Shown: positions 50,028 to 58,702, counted from the stretch's first letter. The stretch is 64,000 nucleotides of DNA from Paenibacillus guangzhouensis (GCF_009363075.1 NZ_CP045293.1:248001-312000); one strand, 5' to 3'. Numbers and translations: made by a program. Notes: a model not told the origin generated them from the letters alone.

Positions 50028-50154
50028 CGTTTGCGGGAGATGCATAATTTTTCATTTAAAAATGCATAATACTGGGAAAAGTGTTCGGGAGGAGCAAGGC
50101 TGGTGGAAGGGCTGCAACAGGGGAATTATGGAGAACTTCTTGTTCACTTAGACC

Positions 50155-51083
50155 AAAATATGCAAGAGATTCAGAACAGGAAGCGCTTTGGTGTTCCCGC
50201 TCAATTTGGATGCCAAAGAAGCAGGATGGATTTCGAAGCTGTTAGGCATGGCGGCAGCTTTGATATTTTACGCCGTGTTTTGTTATATCGCCCGAGACAA
50301 ACCTCGCCAGCCGTTTACAGTCGTCATCGAAGGTATTATTGGGAAAGTGCCGGGGAAAATTCTAGCCTCTCTATATACGTTATTTTTCATCTACCAAGCC
50401 TCGCGGCAGTTTAATGATTTTGCTCTGTTGATGAGCGTATCGGTATTCGATCAGACGCCGATTATTATGATCCATGCGATGATGGTCGTCGCCATCGGTT
50501 ACGTGCTGGCCCTTGGGATTGTAGTGTTAGCTCGGACAGGGGAAATCTTTTATGTGGTGATGATGAGCATGATTGTGCTTAGTTGACGCCTTTCCTGAAG
50601 GAGCACGGCTCCTTACTGCGTACGGGGATCATCAGTTTAATTTTCAGCGGATTGATATTGGCATGGATTACGGCTTTGAATGTTTCCGTGCTGGGCGTGG
50701 ATATTTTGAGGCAATCGTTTTTCCCTTTTCTGATGTCAATCGGCGAAGTTAATATATCCAATTTCATTCAACGGTTGGATGTGATCGCGGTGATGATGCT
50801 GATTATTGGTGTTTTTTTCAAAGCAAGCATCTTCTATGCGGCTTCAGCTGTCGCAGTCTATCGCTTGTTCCATATGACGAGCTTTCGCAAGGCGATCCTC
50901 CTCGTAGGAACAATTATTTTCTTATCCGCGCTTGTGATAAGTCCGAATTCTTCGCATCATTTGCAAGAAGGTCTCATCTCCGATCAATGGATCATTTACT
51001 TGCCCTTTGAGATTACGATTCCAGTCTTGCTCGGAGGATGGGTGTGGTTGCGGAACAAATTCAATCGCGAACGCAGCACTTAA
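50155..51083 (+). pseudogene. Broken GerAB-type germinant receptor permease gene
   Basis: Two fragments read as a spore germination permease (GerAB, amino-acid permease fold). Bases from about 50155 to 50586 encode GSALVFPLNLDAKEAGWISK and four to five membrane segments, ending in a stop at 50584. Bases 50583-51083 resume at PFLKEHGSLLRTG and give the last five segments to the natural end. The first membrane helix and about 40 central residues are missing, and no proper start precedes the first fragment. It is almost certainly inactive; no gerAA or gerAC is adjacent. Confidence 0.8.
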
Positions 51084-51295
51084 GACTTGGTACGCTTCTT
51101 ATTTGTTCCTAGAACGTAGAGAATGATGACCAATGTCAGTCCAAAAAGCCATAGAATGATTGGATGAATAATTTGAATCTTTCTGAGGATCATCTGAACA
51201 TCATCGTACATCGATACGCCGAGAGGCATATCGAGTACGAGATCGAATAATAGGCTTCCTGCAAGTAGTGCTGTGAATATCGCGATGTTCTTCAT
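51080..51295 (-). CDS. Small membrane protein, two segments
   Basis: A 71-residue protein with two hydrophobic helices (about residues 4-24 and 43-65) and a basic tail (TNKKRTKS). AAGGAGAG lies before the ATG. Not recognised. It is the only minus-strand gene in the 46.5-63.3 kb array and overlaps the end of the germination pseudogene by four bases. Confidence 0.6.
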   Translation of the reverse strand: MKNIAIFTALLAGSLLFDLVLDMPLGVSMYDDVQMILRKIQIIHPIILWLFGLTLVIILYVLGTNKKRTKS

Positions 51296-51446
51296 GGGTT
51301 CTCTCCTTCGCGTATAGCGTATGCATTTAGTTGTATACGAGATGGGATGAACTTATTCTCCGATTCATAAGCATCATTATTGTTGAAATGCTACTGCACC
51401 TTAAGGAAATTTAGGATTTGTTCCCGTAGTTGGGGATTTCAGCCAT

Positions 51447-51456
51447 ATGGTATAAT
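51447..51456 (+). promoter_or_regulatory. Extended -10 promoter
   Basis: TGGTATAAT gives a perfect TATAAT (51451-51456) with the TGn extension. A start near 51463 would be followed after only about 45 bases by an intrinsic terminator, so this may make a short RNA or control the gene at 51564 by attenuation. Confidence 0.5.
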
Positions 51457-51493
51457 ATTCCTTAAGATGAACATGATGCGAATTCAGGCATAC

Positions 51494-51520
51494 CCCACAT
51501 CACATGTGGGTTTATTTTTT
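51494..51520 (+). terminator. Intrinsic terminator upstream of a gene
   Basis: CCCACAT-CAC-ATGTGGG followed by TTTATTTTTT, lying between the extended -10 promoter and the gene at 51564 rather than after a gene. Confidence 0.7.
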
Positions 51521-51563
51521 ATTATTCGGTATTCGATGGATATAAGGGTTGGGAGTGTCCGAC

Positions 51564-51797
51564 ATGAGTCATGTAGATAAACGGAATCGATTGGATGAGG
51601 AAGTATTCACGTACAGACATACGAAGGATAACAAAGTGTTGATCTATTGGATGGGGAAGCAAGTAACGGTCCTATCGGGAAAGCACAGCGAGAAGTTTCT
51701 GTCAAGAATCGCAAACGCCGAGTTTAAGGAAGCTCAGTTGATCATGGCGAAGGCAACCGGGAATTTCAAGCGTGGGAATGAGAAGGACAACAAATAG
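51564..51797 (+). CDS. Small hypothetical protein
   Basis: A 77-residue basic, soluble protein: NKVLIYWMGKQVTVLSGKHS, then FLSRIANAEFKEAQLIMAKA and the end GNFKRGNEKDNK. I do not recognise a named domain; similar short proteins occur in Bacillales. GGAGTG lies before the ATG at 51564. The preceding promoter-terminator pair may form its leader. It is followed after 39 bp by a membrane protein gene. Confidence 0.6.
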   Translation: MSHVDKRNRLDEEVFTYRHTKDNKVLIYWMGKQVTVLSGKHSEKFLSRIANAEFKEAQLIMAKATGNFKRGNEKDNK

Positions 51798-51836
51798 GCA
51801 CTAAGCTAGCATATCAACCTATTTCGAGGTGAACGC

Positions 51837-52223
51837 ATGAAAATCAGGATGAAGACATGGAAGCATTACATGCTCTTTATTGCTACAGCTGTCGGTTTGA
51901 TTTTTCTAATCTCCTATGGCATTAGCTCGTATTATGACTTCCAATATGAGACCGTGACTTTTACAGCGGGGCTTATCGTGCTGCTGGCTGGCTTGTATGG
52001 CATGATGGAGGGGAGGTCCTTCGGGAATCATATGGTCGTGCCGGGGAACGTATCTAGCGCGATGCAGGCAACGATCGAACTGGAGCGGGAATTGCAAGAG
52101 ATCAAACGCCAAGGTCCGTACCGATATGCAGTAGAGAATAGAATCATGAAATTTCGAAGCGTGCCGTTCGCACTTGTTCTCTCGGGGGTGATTAGCTTTG
52201 GGATTACTTATTTTATCGCATAG
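51837..52223 (+). CDS. Membrane protein of unknown function
   Basis: A 128-residue protein with two N-terminal membrane segments (about residues 12-30 and 40-58), a soluble loop with helix ATIELERELQEIKRQG, and a C-terminal membrane segment (about 110-127). Not recognised as a named family. GAGGTG lies before the ATG. It may be co-transcribed with the small gene before it and the Nudix gene after it. Confidence 0.6.
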   Translation: MKIRMKTWKHYMLFIATAVGLIFLISYGISSYYDFQYETVTFTAGLIVLLAGLYGMMEGRSFGNHMVVPGNVSSAMQATIELERELQEIKRQGPYRYAVENRIMKFRSVPFALVLSGVISFGITYFIA

Positions 52224-52250
52224 CAAGTGGTTGGGGAGGGAGGGCATCAA

Positions 52251-52703
52251 GTGAGTCATTCATGGCTAGACACGGTTGAAGTTGATCATGGCATGCTGAA
52301 GTACGTCATTATCATTGCACGATATCATGGGAGGGTCATCCTGATAAGACACCGAGAACGAACGGTCTGGGAACTTCCTGGCGGCAAAATTGAATCTGGA
52401 GAGACGCCGATCGAAGCCGCGGGCAGAGAACTGTTCGAAGAGAGCGGTGCGGTGGATTTCGGAATTTCTCCCATTGGGATCTATGAAATGGATGGCAGCT
52501 ATGGGATGGTATTCTACGCCGAGGTCGATACGCTGGGAGAGCTACCTGAATCAGAGATCGCCGAGATTCGCTTGAGCGATGATTTACCGGTAGGATTGAA
52601 TTACGGTCATATCTACTACGATATCTACGCCAAATGGCTAGAGCTGCGTGGGGATCGATCGTGGACGTTTACGAGATTTAATAGGATTGAGACGAAGGTA
52701 TAA
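52251..52703 (+). CDS. Nudix hydrolase (YtkD/MutT-like)
   Basis: A 150-residue Nudix protein. LPGGKIESGETPIEAAGREL then FEESGA near residue 40 is the complete Nudix box. VILIRHRERTVWELPGGKIE resembles YtkD-type nucleoside triphosphate phosphatases that also sanitise oxidised nucleotides. The start is GTG at 52251 with GGGAGG seven bases upstream, preferred over the GTG at 52227. A terminator follows. Confidence 0.87.
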   Translation: MSHSWLDTVEVDHGMLKYVIIIARYHGRVILIRHRERTVWELPGGKIESGETPIEAAGRELFEESGAVDFGISPIGIYEMDGSYGMVFYAEVDTLGELPESEIAEIRLSDDLPVGLNYGHIYYDIYAKWLELRGDRSWTFTRFNRIETKV

Positions 52704-52733
52704 AGTAACGATAGATTACGCACGACCATGTTG

Positions 52734-52780
52734 AAAACTCGCCTTGCATCACCCTAGATGAGCTCGGACGGGTTTTGTTT
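52734..52780 (+). terminator. Intrinsic terminator of the Nudix gene
   Basis: AAAACTCG (52734-52741) pairs with CGGGTTTT (52769-52776) including one G-U pair, followed by a T-rich stretch. Confidence 0.65.
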
Positions 52781-52801
52781 ATTAAGGGAAGGTTGAAACG
52801 C

Positions 52802-53329
52802 ATGAATCGCATCCTTATTATTGGGTCCCCAGGCTCGGGGAAATCGACATTCTCCCAAGTCGTTGGGGATATTTTATCTCTGCCTGTCATCCATCTGGAC
52901 CGCTACTATTGGAAGCCGAATTGGGTCTCGACACCGAAGGAGGAGTGGGAGCAGTTCCTCATGGATATAGCCGGGCAAGATCAATGGATTATAGATGGTA
53001 ATTACAATGGCACGCTCGACCTCAGGCTCCGATATGCGGATACGGTTATTTTCCTGGATATGCCGCGATTGTTATGTATCTATCGGATTCTTAAGAGACG
53101 TATCCAATACCATGGGAAGACGAGACCAGATTTGAATGAAGCATGTCCTGAACGATTGGATGGATCATTTTTTCGTTGGGTCTGGAACTATAACAAGCAT
53201 ACAAGGCAGCAAGTGCTGCAGCGGTTAGAACAGCTGGATCCGAATAAGCGGGTGTTCGTACTTAAGAGTCGTAGAGAAGTAAGCGCGTTCATAGACCAGC
53301 TAACGTATGATCGCGAGAAGCGGAACTAA
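52802..53329 (+). CDS. P-loop kinase, DNA topology modulation (FlaR-like) family
   Basis: A 175-residue adenylate-kinase-like protein. ILIIGSPGSGKSTFSQ is the Walker A loop, HLDRYYWKPNWV the acceptor segment, and WIIDGNYNGTLDLRLRYADT with VIFLDMPR the Walker B region typical of proteins named topology modulation protein. It probably phosphorylates a small substrate; the historical name does not prove a DNA role. GGGAAGG lies before the ATG at 52802, which starts at the P-loop strand. Confidence 0.85.
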   Translation: MNRILIIGSPGSGKSTFSQVVGDILSLPVIHLDRYYWKPNWVSTPKEEWEQFLMDIAGQDQWIIDGNYNGTLDLRLRYADTVIFLDMPRLLCIYRILKRRIQYHGKTRPDLNEACPERLDGSFFRWVWNYNKHTRQQVLQRLEQLDPNKRVFVLKSRREVSAFIDQLTYDREKRN

Positions 53330-53374
53330 CAACGAGTACATAGAGAGGAATATATACGAAGCGGAGGGATTACA

Positions 53375-53959
53375 ATGGAAGATCACACGAATATCCATTT
53401 GCCAATAGCAACATCAATTCTGATTCAAAAAGCAGCAGAGGTCGGCTTTACGGCTTCATGCGACGTACTCACGGGCAGTTTTCTGCGTATGCTCGCAGCA
53501 TCTCAGCAACATGCTAATATTCTTGAATTAGGCACGGGTGTAGGCTTCTCGACCGCATGGATTCTGGAAGGGATGGATCGAGAGAGCCGACTAACGACGG
53601 TTGAGATGGATGAAGCATGCGCCGCCATTGCGCGTGAGATATTAGGAGTTGATCCGCGTGCGACCTTCGTGACTATGGATGGCGGGCAATTCATCGAACA
53701 GCATGCGAAGGAGCAGTATCATGTGATTTTCGCAGATACGTGGCCCGGAAAGTTCTATTTGATCGAGGAAGTGCTGAACATGGTGGCTCCTGGCGGATTG
53801 TATATCATTGAAGATCTGAATCCGCAGCCGAACTGGCCGGAAGGACACGGCGCGAAGGTTGAAGAGCTGATCGCGTATTTAGAGACGAGGGACGACTTCT
53901 TTATGAGCAAAATGAACTGGTCCACCGGATTGATTCTTATGACGAGGAAACATGGATGA
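53375..53959 (+). CDS. O-methyltransferase, class I
   Basis: A 194-residue catechol-O-methyltransferase-like enzyme. Motif I is ILELGTGVGFSTAWILEGM near residue 49, with TTVEMDEACAAIAREIL, then VIFADTWPGKFYLIEE (metal Asp region) and GGLYIIEDLNP. The acceptor is probably a small aromatic or a CoA thioester. GGAGG lies before the ATG. Confidence 0.86.
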   Translation: MEDHTNIHLPIATSILIQKAAEVGFTASCDVLTGSFLRMLAASQQHANILELGTGVGFSTAWILEGMDRESRLTTVEMDEACAAIAREILGVDPRATFVTMDGGQFIEQHAKEQYHVIFADTWPGKFYLIEEVLNMVAPGGLYIIEDLNPQPNWPEGHGAKVEELIAYLETRDDFFMSKMNWSTGLILMTRKHG

Positions 53960-54013
53960 TGACCAAAGAGATCTAACATCGGTTAGCCAAATACGGTGCA
54001 AAGGAGAGTAAGT

Positions 54014-54652
54014 ATGAACTTTGTATTGCTGCCTTTTATCGAAGGGTTACATTTTACTGGGGATTTATTGCAAGATATCACGCATTTTTTTCAGATGAAC
54101 GATGACCTCAGAACGTTAGAGCATACCTTGCAAGTCGCGGCTGAAGCCGAGCGTATTGCCAAGCTGTATGGCGTAGATTCAGAGAAGGTCATTCAAGCCG
54201 CGCTTCTTCACGATATTAGCAATGTGATTCCGATCTCTGCCATGTTAGATGCAGCAGAGGGATTGGAGCTAGAAATTCTCGATGACGAGCGAAAATATAA
54301 TCGCAGTGTGCATCAGAAACTATCTAGCTGTATGGCGCGTGAGCTTTTCGGCGTGACGGACTCGGAGATTTTGGCTGCGATCGAGAGTCATACGACACAT
54401 CAAGCGAATGCTAGTGTTGTAGCGAAAATATTGTTTGTCTCTGATAAAATTTCATGGAATCTACCAGGGGATCATCCGCACCTCGTAGAAATGAGACGGC
54501 ATGTCGATGCCCATGACATGGATCGAGCGATATTAGTTTACTTGAACCAGATCTGGGAGCAGCGGCATAAGCTGAAGCTTGTACATCCTTGGTTAATCGA
54601 AGCGAGGGAAGAGCTGCTAGGGAAAATCACTGACCACAAGGAGACCCTATGA
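54014..54652 (+). CDS. HD-domain hydrolase (YqeK-like)
   Basis: A 212-residue HD protein: RTLEHTLQVAAEAERIAKLY (His), AALLHDISNVIP near residue 72 (HD pair) and ESHTTHQANASVVAKILFVS, then SDKISW (later Asp), as in YqeK-type nucleotide phosphohydrolases. AAGGAGAG lies before the ATG at 54014. It overlaps the following tandem Nudix gene by four bases (ATGA), so the two probably act together on nucleotides. Confidence 0.84.
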   Translation: MNFVLLPFIEGLHFTGDLLQDITHFFQMNDDLRTLEHTLQVAAEAERIAKLYGVDSEKVIQAALLHDISNVIPISAMLDAAEGLELEILDDERKYNRSVHQKLSSCMARELFGVTDSEILAAIESHTTHQANASVVAKILFVSDKISWNLPGDHPHLVEMRRHVDAHDMDRAILVYLNQIWEQRHKLKLVHPWLIEAREELLGKITDHKETL

Positions 54653-55572
54653 AGCTAATAAAAGAAATTTACCCCCATGGCAATAACTCGCCAAATTCAG
54701 AAATATCGTACCGCGTTCGGAAAGCAGCTAGAGCGATCGTATGGAATGATACGAAAAAAATGGCACTTCTGTATGTGTCATCGGACGGTTATTATAAGCT
54801 TCCGGGCGGAGGAATTGAAGCAGGAGAGAGCTATGAGGATGCGCTTAGGCGTGAGGTATTAGAAGAAGTTGGTGTTCAAATTGAGATTCTGCAAGAGCTG
54901 GGGCATACAATCGAGTACCGGGATCATATTCAGCAGCTTCAATTATCTTATGGCTATATCACGCAAGTACAGGGTGAGAATGGACAACCTGCATTTACGG
55001 CATTAGAGCAGGATCAGGGCTTTACGCTGCTCTGGGTGTCAATCGAAGAAGCTGCTCGCCTTATGAAAGAGAACATCCTGAATCATTACGTTGGTCAGTT
55101 TATTGTTGCGCGGGATTTGGCATTTATTGAAGAAGTCCTAATGTATCATTATGCTTATGGTGGTATTGTGTTCAATGAAGAAGGACAGGTTCTGATGCGG
55201 AGCCCAAGTGGTCATTGGGGTGGGTATGTCTGGACATTTGCCAAAGGCGGAGCCGATCCGAGTGATCGAACGCCTGAAGAGATCGCGCTGCGAGAAGTGC
55301 TGGAAGAGACGGGGTACGTGTGCACCATAATTACGCAAATTCCGGGGGAGTACGTATCGGATACATGCACAACTAAGTATTTTTTGATGAAGCCAACTGG
55401 AGCAATAACAGATTATGATTTCGAGACACAAGCGGTTGAATGGTGTGATCCGAGCGAAGCGTTTCGGCGAATTCAACGAACGAGTTCGTTGAAAGGCATT
55501 GAACGAGATACACAAGCATTGCAAAGCGCAATAGAGACATCGCTACGGCATACCGTAACCGCTCCAGAGTAG
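54649..55572 (+). CDS. Tandem Nudix hydrolase
   Basis: A 307-residue protein with two Nudix domains. The first box is GGGIEAGESYEDALRREVLE then EVG near residue 65. The second is GGADPSDRTPEEIALREVLE then ETG near residue 200, with a slightly longer first spacer. Stand-alone tandem Nudix proteins are uncommon. The C-terminal domain resembles diadenosine or nucleotide-sugar hydrolases (WGGYVWTFAKGG). It is coupled to the HD gene by overlap. Substrates unknown. Confidence 0.85.
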   Translation: MKLIKEIYPHGNNSPNSEISYRVRKAARAIVWNDTKKMALLYVSSDGYYKLPGGGIEAGESYEDALRREVLEEVGVQIEILQELGHTIEYRDHIQQLQLSYGYITQVQGENGQPAFTALEQDQGFTLLWVSIEEAARLMKENILNHYVGQFIVARDLAFIEEVLMYHYAYGGIVFNEEGQVLMRSPSGHWGGYVWTFAKGGADPSDRTPEEIALREVLEETGYVCTIITQIPGEYVSDTCTTKYFLMKPTGAITDYDFETQAVEWCDPSEAFRRIQRTSSLKGIERDTQALQSAIETSLRHTVTAPE

Positions 55573-55587
55573 AAGAGGAGGTTCAAC

Positions 55588-56205
55588 ATGCAATTGAAAT
55601 GGTTAGAATGGGCGAAGCAGATCCAAGCCATTAGTCAGAATGGGCTGGCTTATTCCAAAGACATCTACGATATCGAACGATTCGAACAATTACGAGACTT
55701 AAGTATAGAGATCATGCGTGAATACACAGATTTGGATTCGGAACAGATTCGATCGCTATTTGCAAATGAGACCGGATATGCGACGCCGAAGGTAGATGTT
55801 CGCGGTGTTGTTTTTCGAAATAATCAGATTCTGTTGGTAAGAGAGCGTCTCGATGGGGCATGGGCCCTGCCAGGGGGATGGGCAGACGTTGGTCTATCAC
55901 CCAAAGAAGTCGTAGTCAAAGAAATCCGGGAAGAGTCGGGATTCGAAGTAGAAGCCGTTCGTCTCTTAGGCGTGATCGATAAGAAGTTTCATCCTCATCC
56001 GCCTTCACCCTTCCACGTCTACAAATTCTTTATTCTTTGCGACATCATCGGTGGCGAGGCCCAAGAGGGGATGGAGACGCTGCAGGTTGAATTTTTTGAT
56101 GAGGCCTTTTTACCGCAGCTATCAACAGAACGCAATACAGAGCAGCAGGTACGAAGATTGTTCGAATACCTGCGTAATCCGGAGCTTGATGTATTTTGCG
56201 ATTAA
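55588..56205 (+). CDS. Nudix hydrolase with N-terminal Nudix_hydro_N domain
   Basis: A 205-residue protein. Residues 1-60 (WLEWAKQIQAISQNGLAYSK, then YDIERFEQLRDLSIEIM) form the helical N-terminal domain typical of ADP-ribose/choline-type Nudix enzymes in Bacillota. The Nudix box GGWADVGLSPKEVVVKEIRE then ESG is near residue 93. GAAGAGGAGG lies before the ATG, 15 bp after the tandem Nudix gene, so three nucleotide-hydrolase genes (HD, tandem Nudix, Nudix) probably form one operon. Confidence 0.88.
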   Translation: MQLKWLEWAKQIQAISQNGLAYSKDIYDIERFEQLRDLSIEIMREYTDLDSEQIRSLFANETGYATPKVDVRGVVFRNNQILLVRERLDGAWALPGGWADVGLSPKEVVVKEIREESGFEVEAVRLLGVIDKKFHPHPPSPFHVYKFFILCDIIGGEAQEGMETLQVEFFDEAFLPQLSTERNTEQQVRRLFEYLRNPELDVFCD

Positions 56206-56250
56206 TCGGGTTGATTGTTGAAGTATATTTATGAAAACGGGGTATGAACA

Positions 56251-56391
56251 ATGACTTTTTCATGGGGATTAACAATCATTCAGCTATTATGGTTCGTATT
56301 CATCGGAATTGCTATTTATTTGTTGATCCTTCTCATTCAACTCGCCCGTAGAGGGATTAAAGCACTAGATAAATACAATGGAGATCGATAA
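56251..56391 (+). CDS. 46-residue single-span membrane peptide
   Basis: ATG at 56251 opens a 46-residue peptide: a short start (MTFSWGLT), one strongly hydrophobic helix (IIQLLWFVFIGIAIYLLILL) and a basic tail (QLARRGIKALDKYNGDR). The membrane-plus-basic-tail pattern is that of small membrane proteins. The ribosome site is only G-rich (CGGGG), so expression is uncertain. It fills the gap between the Nudix and YfiT genes. Confidence 0.5.
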   Translation: MTFSWGLTIIQLLWFVFIGIAIYLLILLIQLARRGIKALDKYNGDR

Positions 56392-56412
56392 ATCAATAAG
56401 GAGAATCTATCT

Positions 56413-56949
56413 ATGGAAAATCGCGTTCCTGACCTCATACGATTCCCCATCGGTTCGTTTGAACCGCACGTAAGCATGACAGATGAAGAGCGTATCCAGG
56501 TCATTCATCAGATTCCCGAGATCAGTCGTCGATTGAGAGCAATCATAGAGGAGCTAACCCCAGATCAATTTGATACATCCTATAGGCAGGGCGGCTGGAC
56601 GATTCGGCAGATCGTTCACCATCTCGCAGATAACGATATGAACGCCTATATTCGATTTAAGCGGGCATTGACGGAAGATGAACCGATGGCGAATACGTAC
56701 CGAGAAGATCAGTGGGCGGAACTCCCTGATTACCAAGCAACCCCGATCGAAGACTCGATTGCCTTATTAGAGCTGCTTCATCGGCGGTTCTACGTGCTAG
56801 TATGGGAAATGAAGCCTGAAGCGTTTAGACGAAAGCTTCGCACCGTCGTAGTAGGAAGCATCACGCTAGATATTGCACTCCAACGGTTTATATGGCATAA
56901 CCGCCATCATCTCGCGCAGATCGAATCGGTACGATCAAATATTAACTAG
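56413..56949 (+). CDS. yfiT: YfiT-like DinB-fold metal protein (bacillithiol transferase type)
   Basis: A 178-residue protein closely following YfiT: LIRFPIGSFEPH at the start, GGWTIRQIVHHLADNDMNAY with the first metal His near residue 76, TYREDQWAELPDYQATP, and FIWHNRHHLAQIESVR with the two C-terminal metal His. YfiT binds metal and belongs to the DinB fold that includes bacillithiol S-transferases. Function is likely thiol conjugation, inferred from family. AAGGAG lies before the ATG. Confidence 0.88.
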   Translation: MENRVPDLIRFPIGSFEPHVSMTDEERIQVIHQIPEISRRLRAIIEELTPDQFDTSYRQGGWTIRQIVHHLADNDMNAYIRFKRALTEDEPMANTYREDQWAELPDYQATPIEDSIALLELLHRRFYVLVWEMKPEAFRRKLRTVVVGSITLDIALQRFIWHNRHHLAQIESVRSNIN

Positions 56950-57012
56950 ACAGTACGAGTACGGTTCAGAAAAGCATGTTCCCCATAGATCCTATTCAGA
57001 GGTGAATCATTG

Positions 57013-57540
57013 ATGAGCACATCGAATCAAGCACTCATTATCATTGATGTACAGCAAGCCATGTTCGATCCGGCAGCACCAGTCTATCAAGGGGATGCAC
57101 TGCTGGAGAAATTACAGGGATTAATTGTTCAAGCGCGGTCTAATCATATTCCGATCGTCTATGTACAGCATGAAGAGGAAGAAGGGCCCTTAGTACGCGA
57201 CACGCCGAGTTGGGTGATTCACCCGGCGATTGCGCCGGAAGCGGGAGACGTTGTCGTTCACAAAAGCACTCCCGATTCCTTCTATCAGACAACGCTGCAG
57301 CATGAGCTAAGAAAGCGGAACATTCATGAGACGATCCTAGTCGGAATCCAGACCGAACTCTGTGTAGATACGACGTGCCGAGCGGCTCGTAGTCTTGGTT
57401 TTCAAGTCACATTAGTGCAAGATGCGCACAGTACGTTCGATTCTGCCGATCTGAAGGCAGAACAAATCATTCAACATCATAACCAAGTGTTGCAGTCGTT
57501 CGCGAGCTTGAAGAATGCTAATGAGATTACTTTTAAATGA
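57013..57540 (+). CDS. Isochorismatase-like cysteine hydrolase
   Basis: A 175-residue cysteine hydrolase. The triad is seen as ALIIIDVQQAMFDP (Asp near residue 14), VVHKSTPDSFYQT (Lys near 91) and GIQTELCVDTTCRAARSLGF (Cys near 121). Relatives hydrolyse nicotinamide, ureidoacrylate or small amides. AGGTGA lies before the ATG at 57013, preferred over the TTG at 57010. Confidence 0.88.
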   Translation: MSTSNQALIIIDVQQAMFDPAAPVYQGDALLEKLQGLIVQARSNHIPIVYVQHEEEEGPLVRDTPSWVIHPAIAPEAGDVVVHKSTPDSFYQTTLQHELRKRNIHETILVGIQTELCVDTTCRAARSLGFQVTLVQDAHSTFDSADLKAEQIIQHHNQVLQSFASLKNANEITFK

Positions 57541-57570
57541 TAGATATGAAGCAGGAAAGTAGGGAGATCA

Positions 57571-58077
57571 ATGAATATTCAGTGCAGAAGGATCCATAAG
57601 GGCGACCCGGCGATCATCTCGCGTGCATTCGCAGAGCAAGGCTGGAACAAGCCGCAAAGCTTATACGAGCGTTATGTAGAAGAGCATCGGAAGGGAGAGC
57701 GCGTTACGATCATCACCGAAGTGGACGGAGCTTTTGCGGGATATGTGAATGTGCTATGGCATTCTGGTTATCCGTCTTTTCATGAACAGGGGATTCCGGA
57801 GATTAATGATTTTAATGTACTCATTCAATATCGCCGTCAAGGGATTGGGTCCATATTAATGGATGAAGCAGAAGCTGTTATTCGGGAGAGATCGGCTGTC
57901 GCAGGCATTGGCGTGGGATTATTCTCCGACTACGGGAATGCTCAGATCCTGTATGCGAAGCGCGGCTATGTGCCAGACGGGAAAGGCATATACAGTGCTG
58001 ACCGATACGTGGGCTATGGGGATATGGTCCGCATTGACGATGATATTGCGCTCTATTTAACGAAAGCATTGCGTTAG
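57571..58077 (+). CDS. GNAT acetyltransferase
   Basis: A 168-residue GNAT protein: CRRIHKGDPAIISRAFAEQG at the start, FNVLIQYRRQGIGSILMDEA (acetyl-CoA RxxGxG loop) near residue 91, then YAKRGYVPDGKGIYSADRYV. This resembles AAC(6')-like or histone-type small acetyltransferases, but no substrate is clear. GGGAG lies before the ATG. Its end lies 34 bases before a fragment of another GNAT gene. Confidence 0.86.
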   Translation: MNIQCRRIHKGDPAIISRAFAEQGWNKPQSLYERYVEEHRKGERVTIITEVDGAFAGYVNVLWHSGYPSFHEQGIPEINDFNVLIQYRRQGIGSILMDEAEAVIRERSAVAGIGVGLFSDYGNAQILYAKRGYVPDGKGIYSADRYVGYGDMVRIDDDIALYLTKALR

Positions 58078-58111
58078 GTGGTGCTACTGTCGAAGAGAGG
58101 TGGACAAGGAG

Positions 58112-58267
58112 ATGCAGATCCGATTAGCCTCAGCGAAGGATATCGATGGAATCGCTCATGTTCATGTCGCAAGTTGGCAGACGACATATCCGGGAATTAT
58201 CGCGGATTCGGTGCTATCAATCAGATACATTTCGGGTCTACAAGGAGTACCATATTATGAAGATTAG
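58112..58267 (+). pseudogene. N-terminal fragment of a GNAT gene
   Basis: ATG at 58112 with ACAAGGAG just upstream encodes a typical GNAT opening (MQIRLASAKDIDGIAHVHV, then ASWQTTYPGIIADSVL). About 17 unrelated residues follow and then a stop at 58267, inside the start of the next Nudix gene. The acetyl-CoA-binding half is gone. It is a deletion remnant whose ribosome site survives. Confidence 0.75.
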
Positions 58268-58685
58268 AAATTCTGTTAAGGCCATTATTATACAAGACAA
58301 TAAATTGCTCGTAACGAAGCTAGAGGACGAAGATGGCATATATTATTTGTTGCCTGGGGGAGGCCAGGAAGCGGGAGAGAAGATGCATGACACCGTGATC
58401 CGTGAATGCATGGAGGAGACAGGCTATATCGTAGAAGTGCAAGGGCTGATGTTCATCCGAGAGTGTTTTCTCGTTGCCGGTACGCACCGCGTTGAGATGA
58501 TGTTTCGATGTCAAATCATTGGTGAGACGCAGAGGACGATTATGGATCAGAACCAGCTAGGAATCGAATGGATCGATATGGATCGGATAGAGGATAAACC
58601 GTTATTTCCAGCAGAGCTTCGGACACGAATCAAGCTGTCGCATGTGAACGTAGAACAGCCGATCTATTTGGGTGAAATGCAGTAA
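58257..58685 (+). CDS. Nudix hydrolase
   Basis: A 142-residue Nudix protein: VKAIIIQDNKLLVTKLEDED, then YYLLPGGGQEAGEKMHDTVI and RECMEETGYIVEVQG form the complete Nudix box near residue 40. GIEWIDMDRIEDKPLFP is a typical C-terminal strand. AAGGAG lies about nine bases before the ATG at 58257, so the longer upstream frame from 58146 is not used. It partly overlaps the end of the GNAT fragment. Confidence 0.86.
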   Translation: MKIRNSVKAIIIQDNKLLVTKLEDEDGIYYLLPGGGQEAGEKMHDTVIRECMEETGYIVEVQGLMFIRECFLVAGTHRVEMMFRCQIIGETQRTIMDQNQLGIEWIDMDRIEDKPLFPAELRTRIKLSHVNVEQPIYLGEMQ

Positions 58686-58702
58686 CAAATGGAGGAATTA
58701 CG

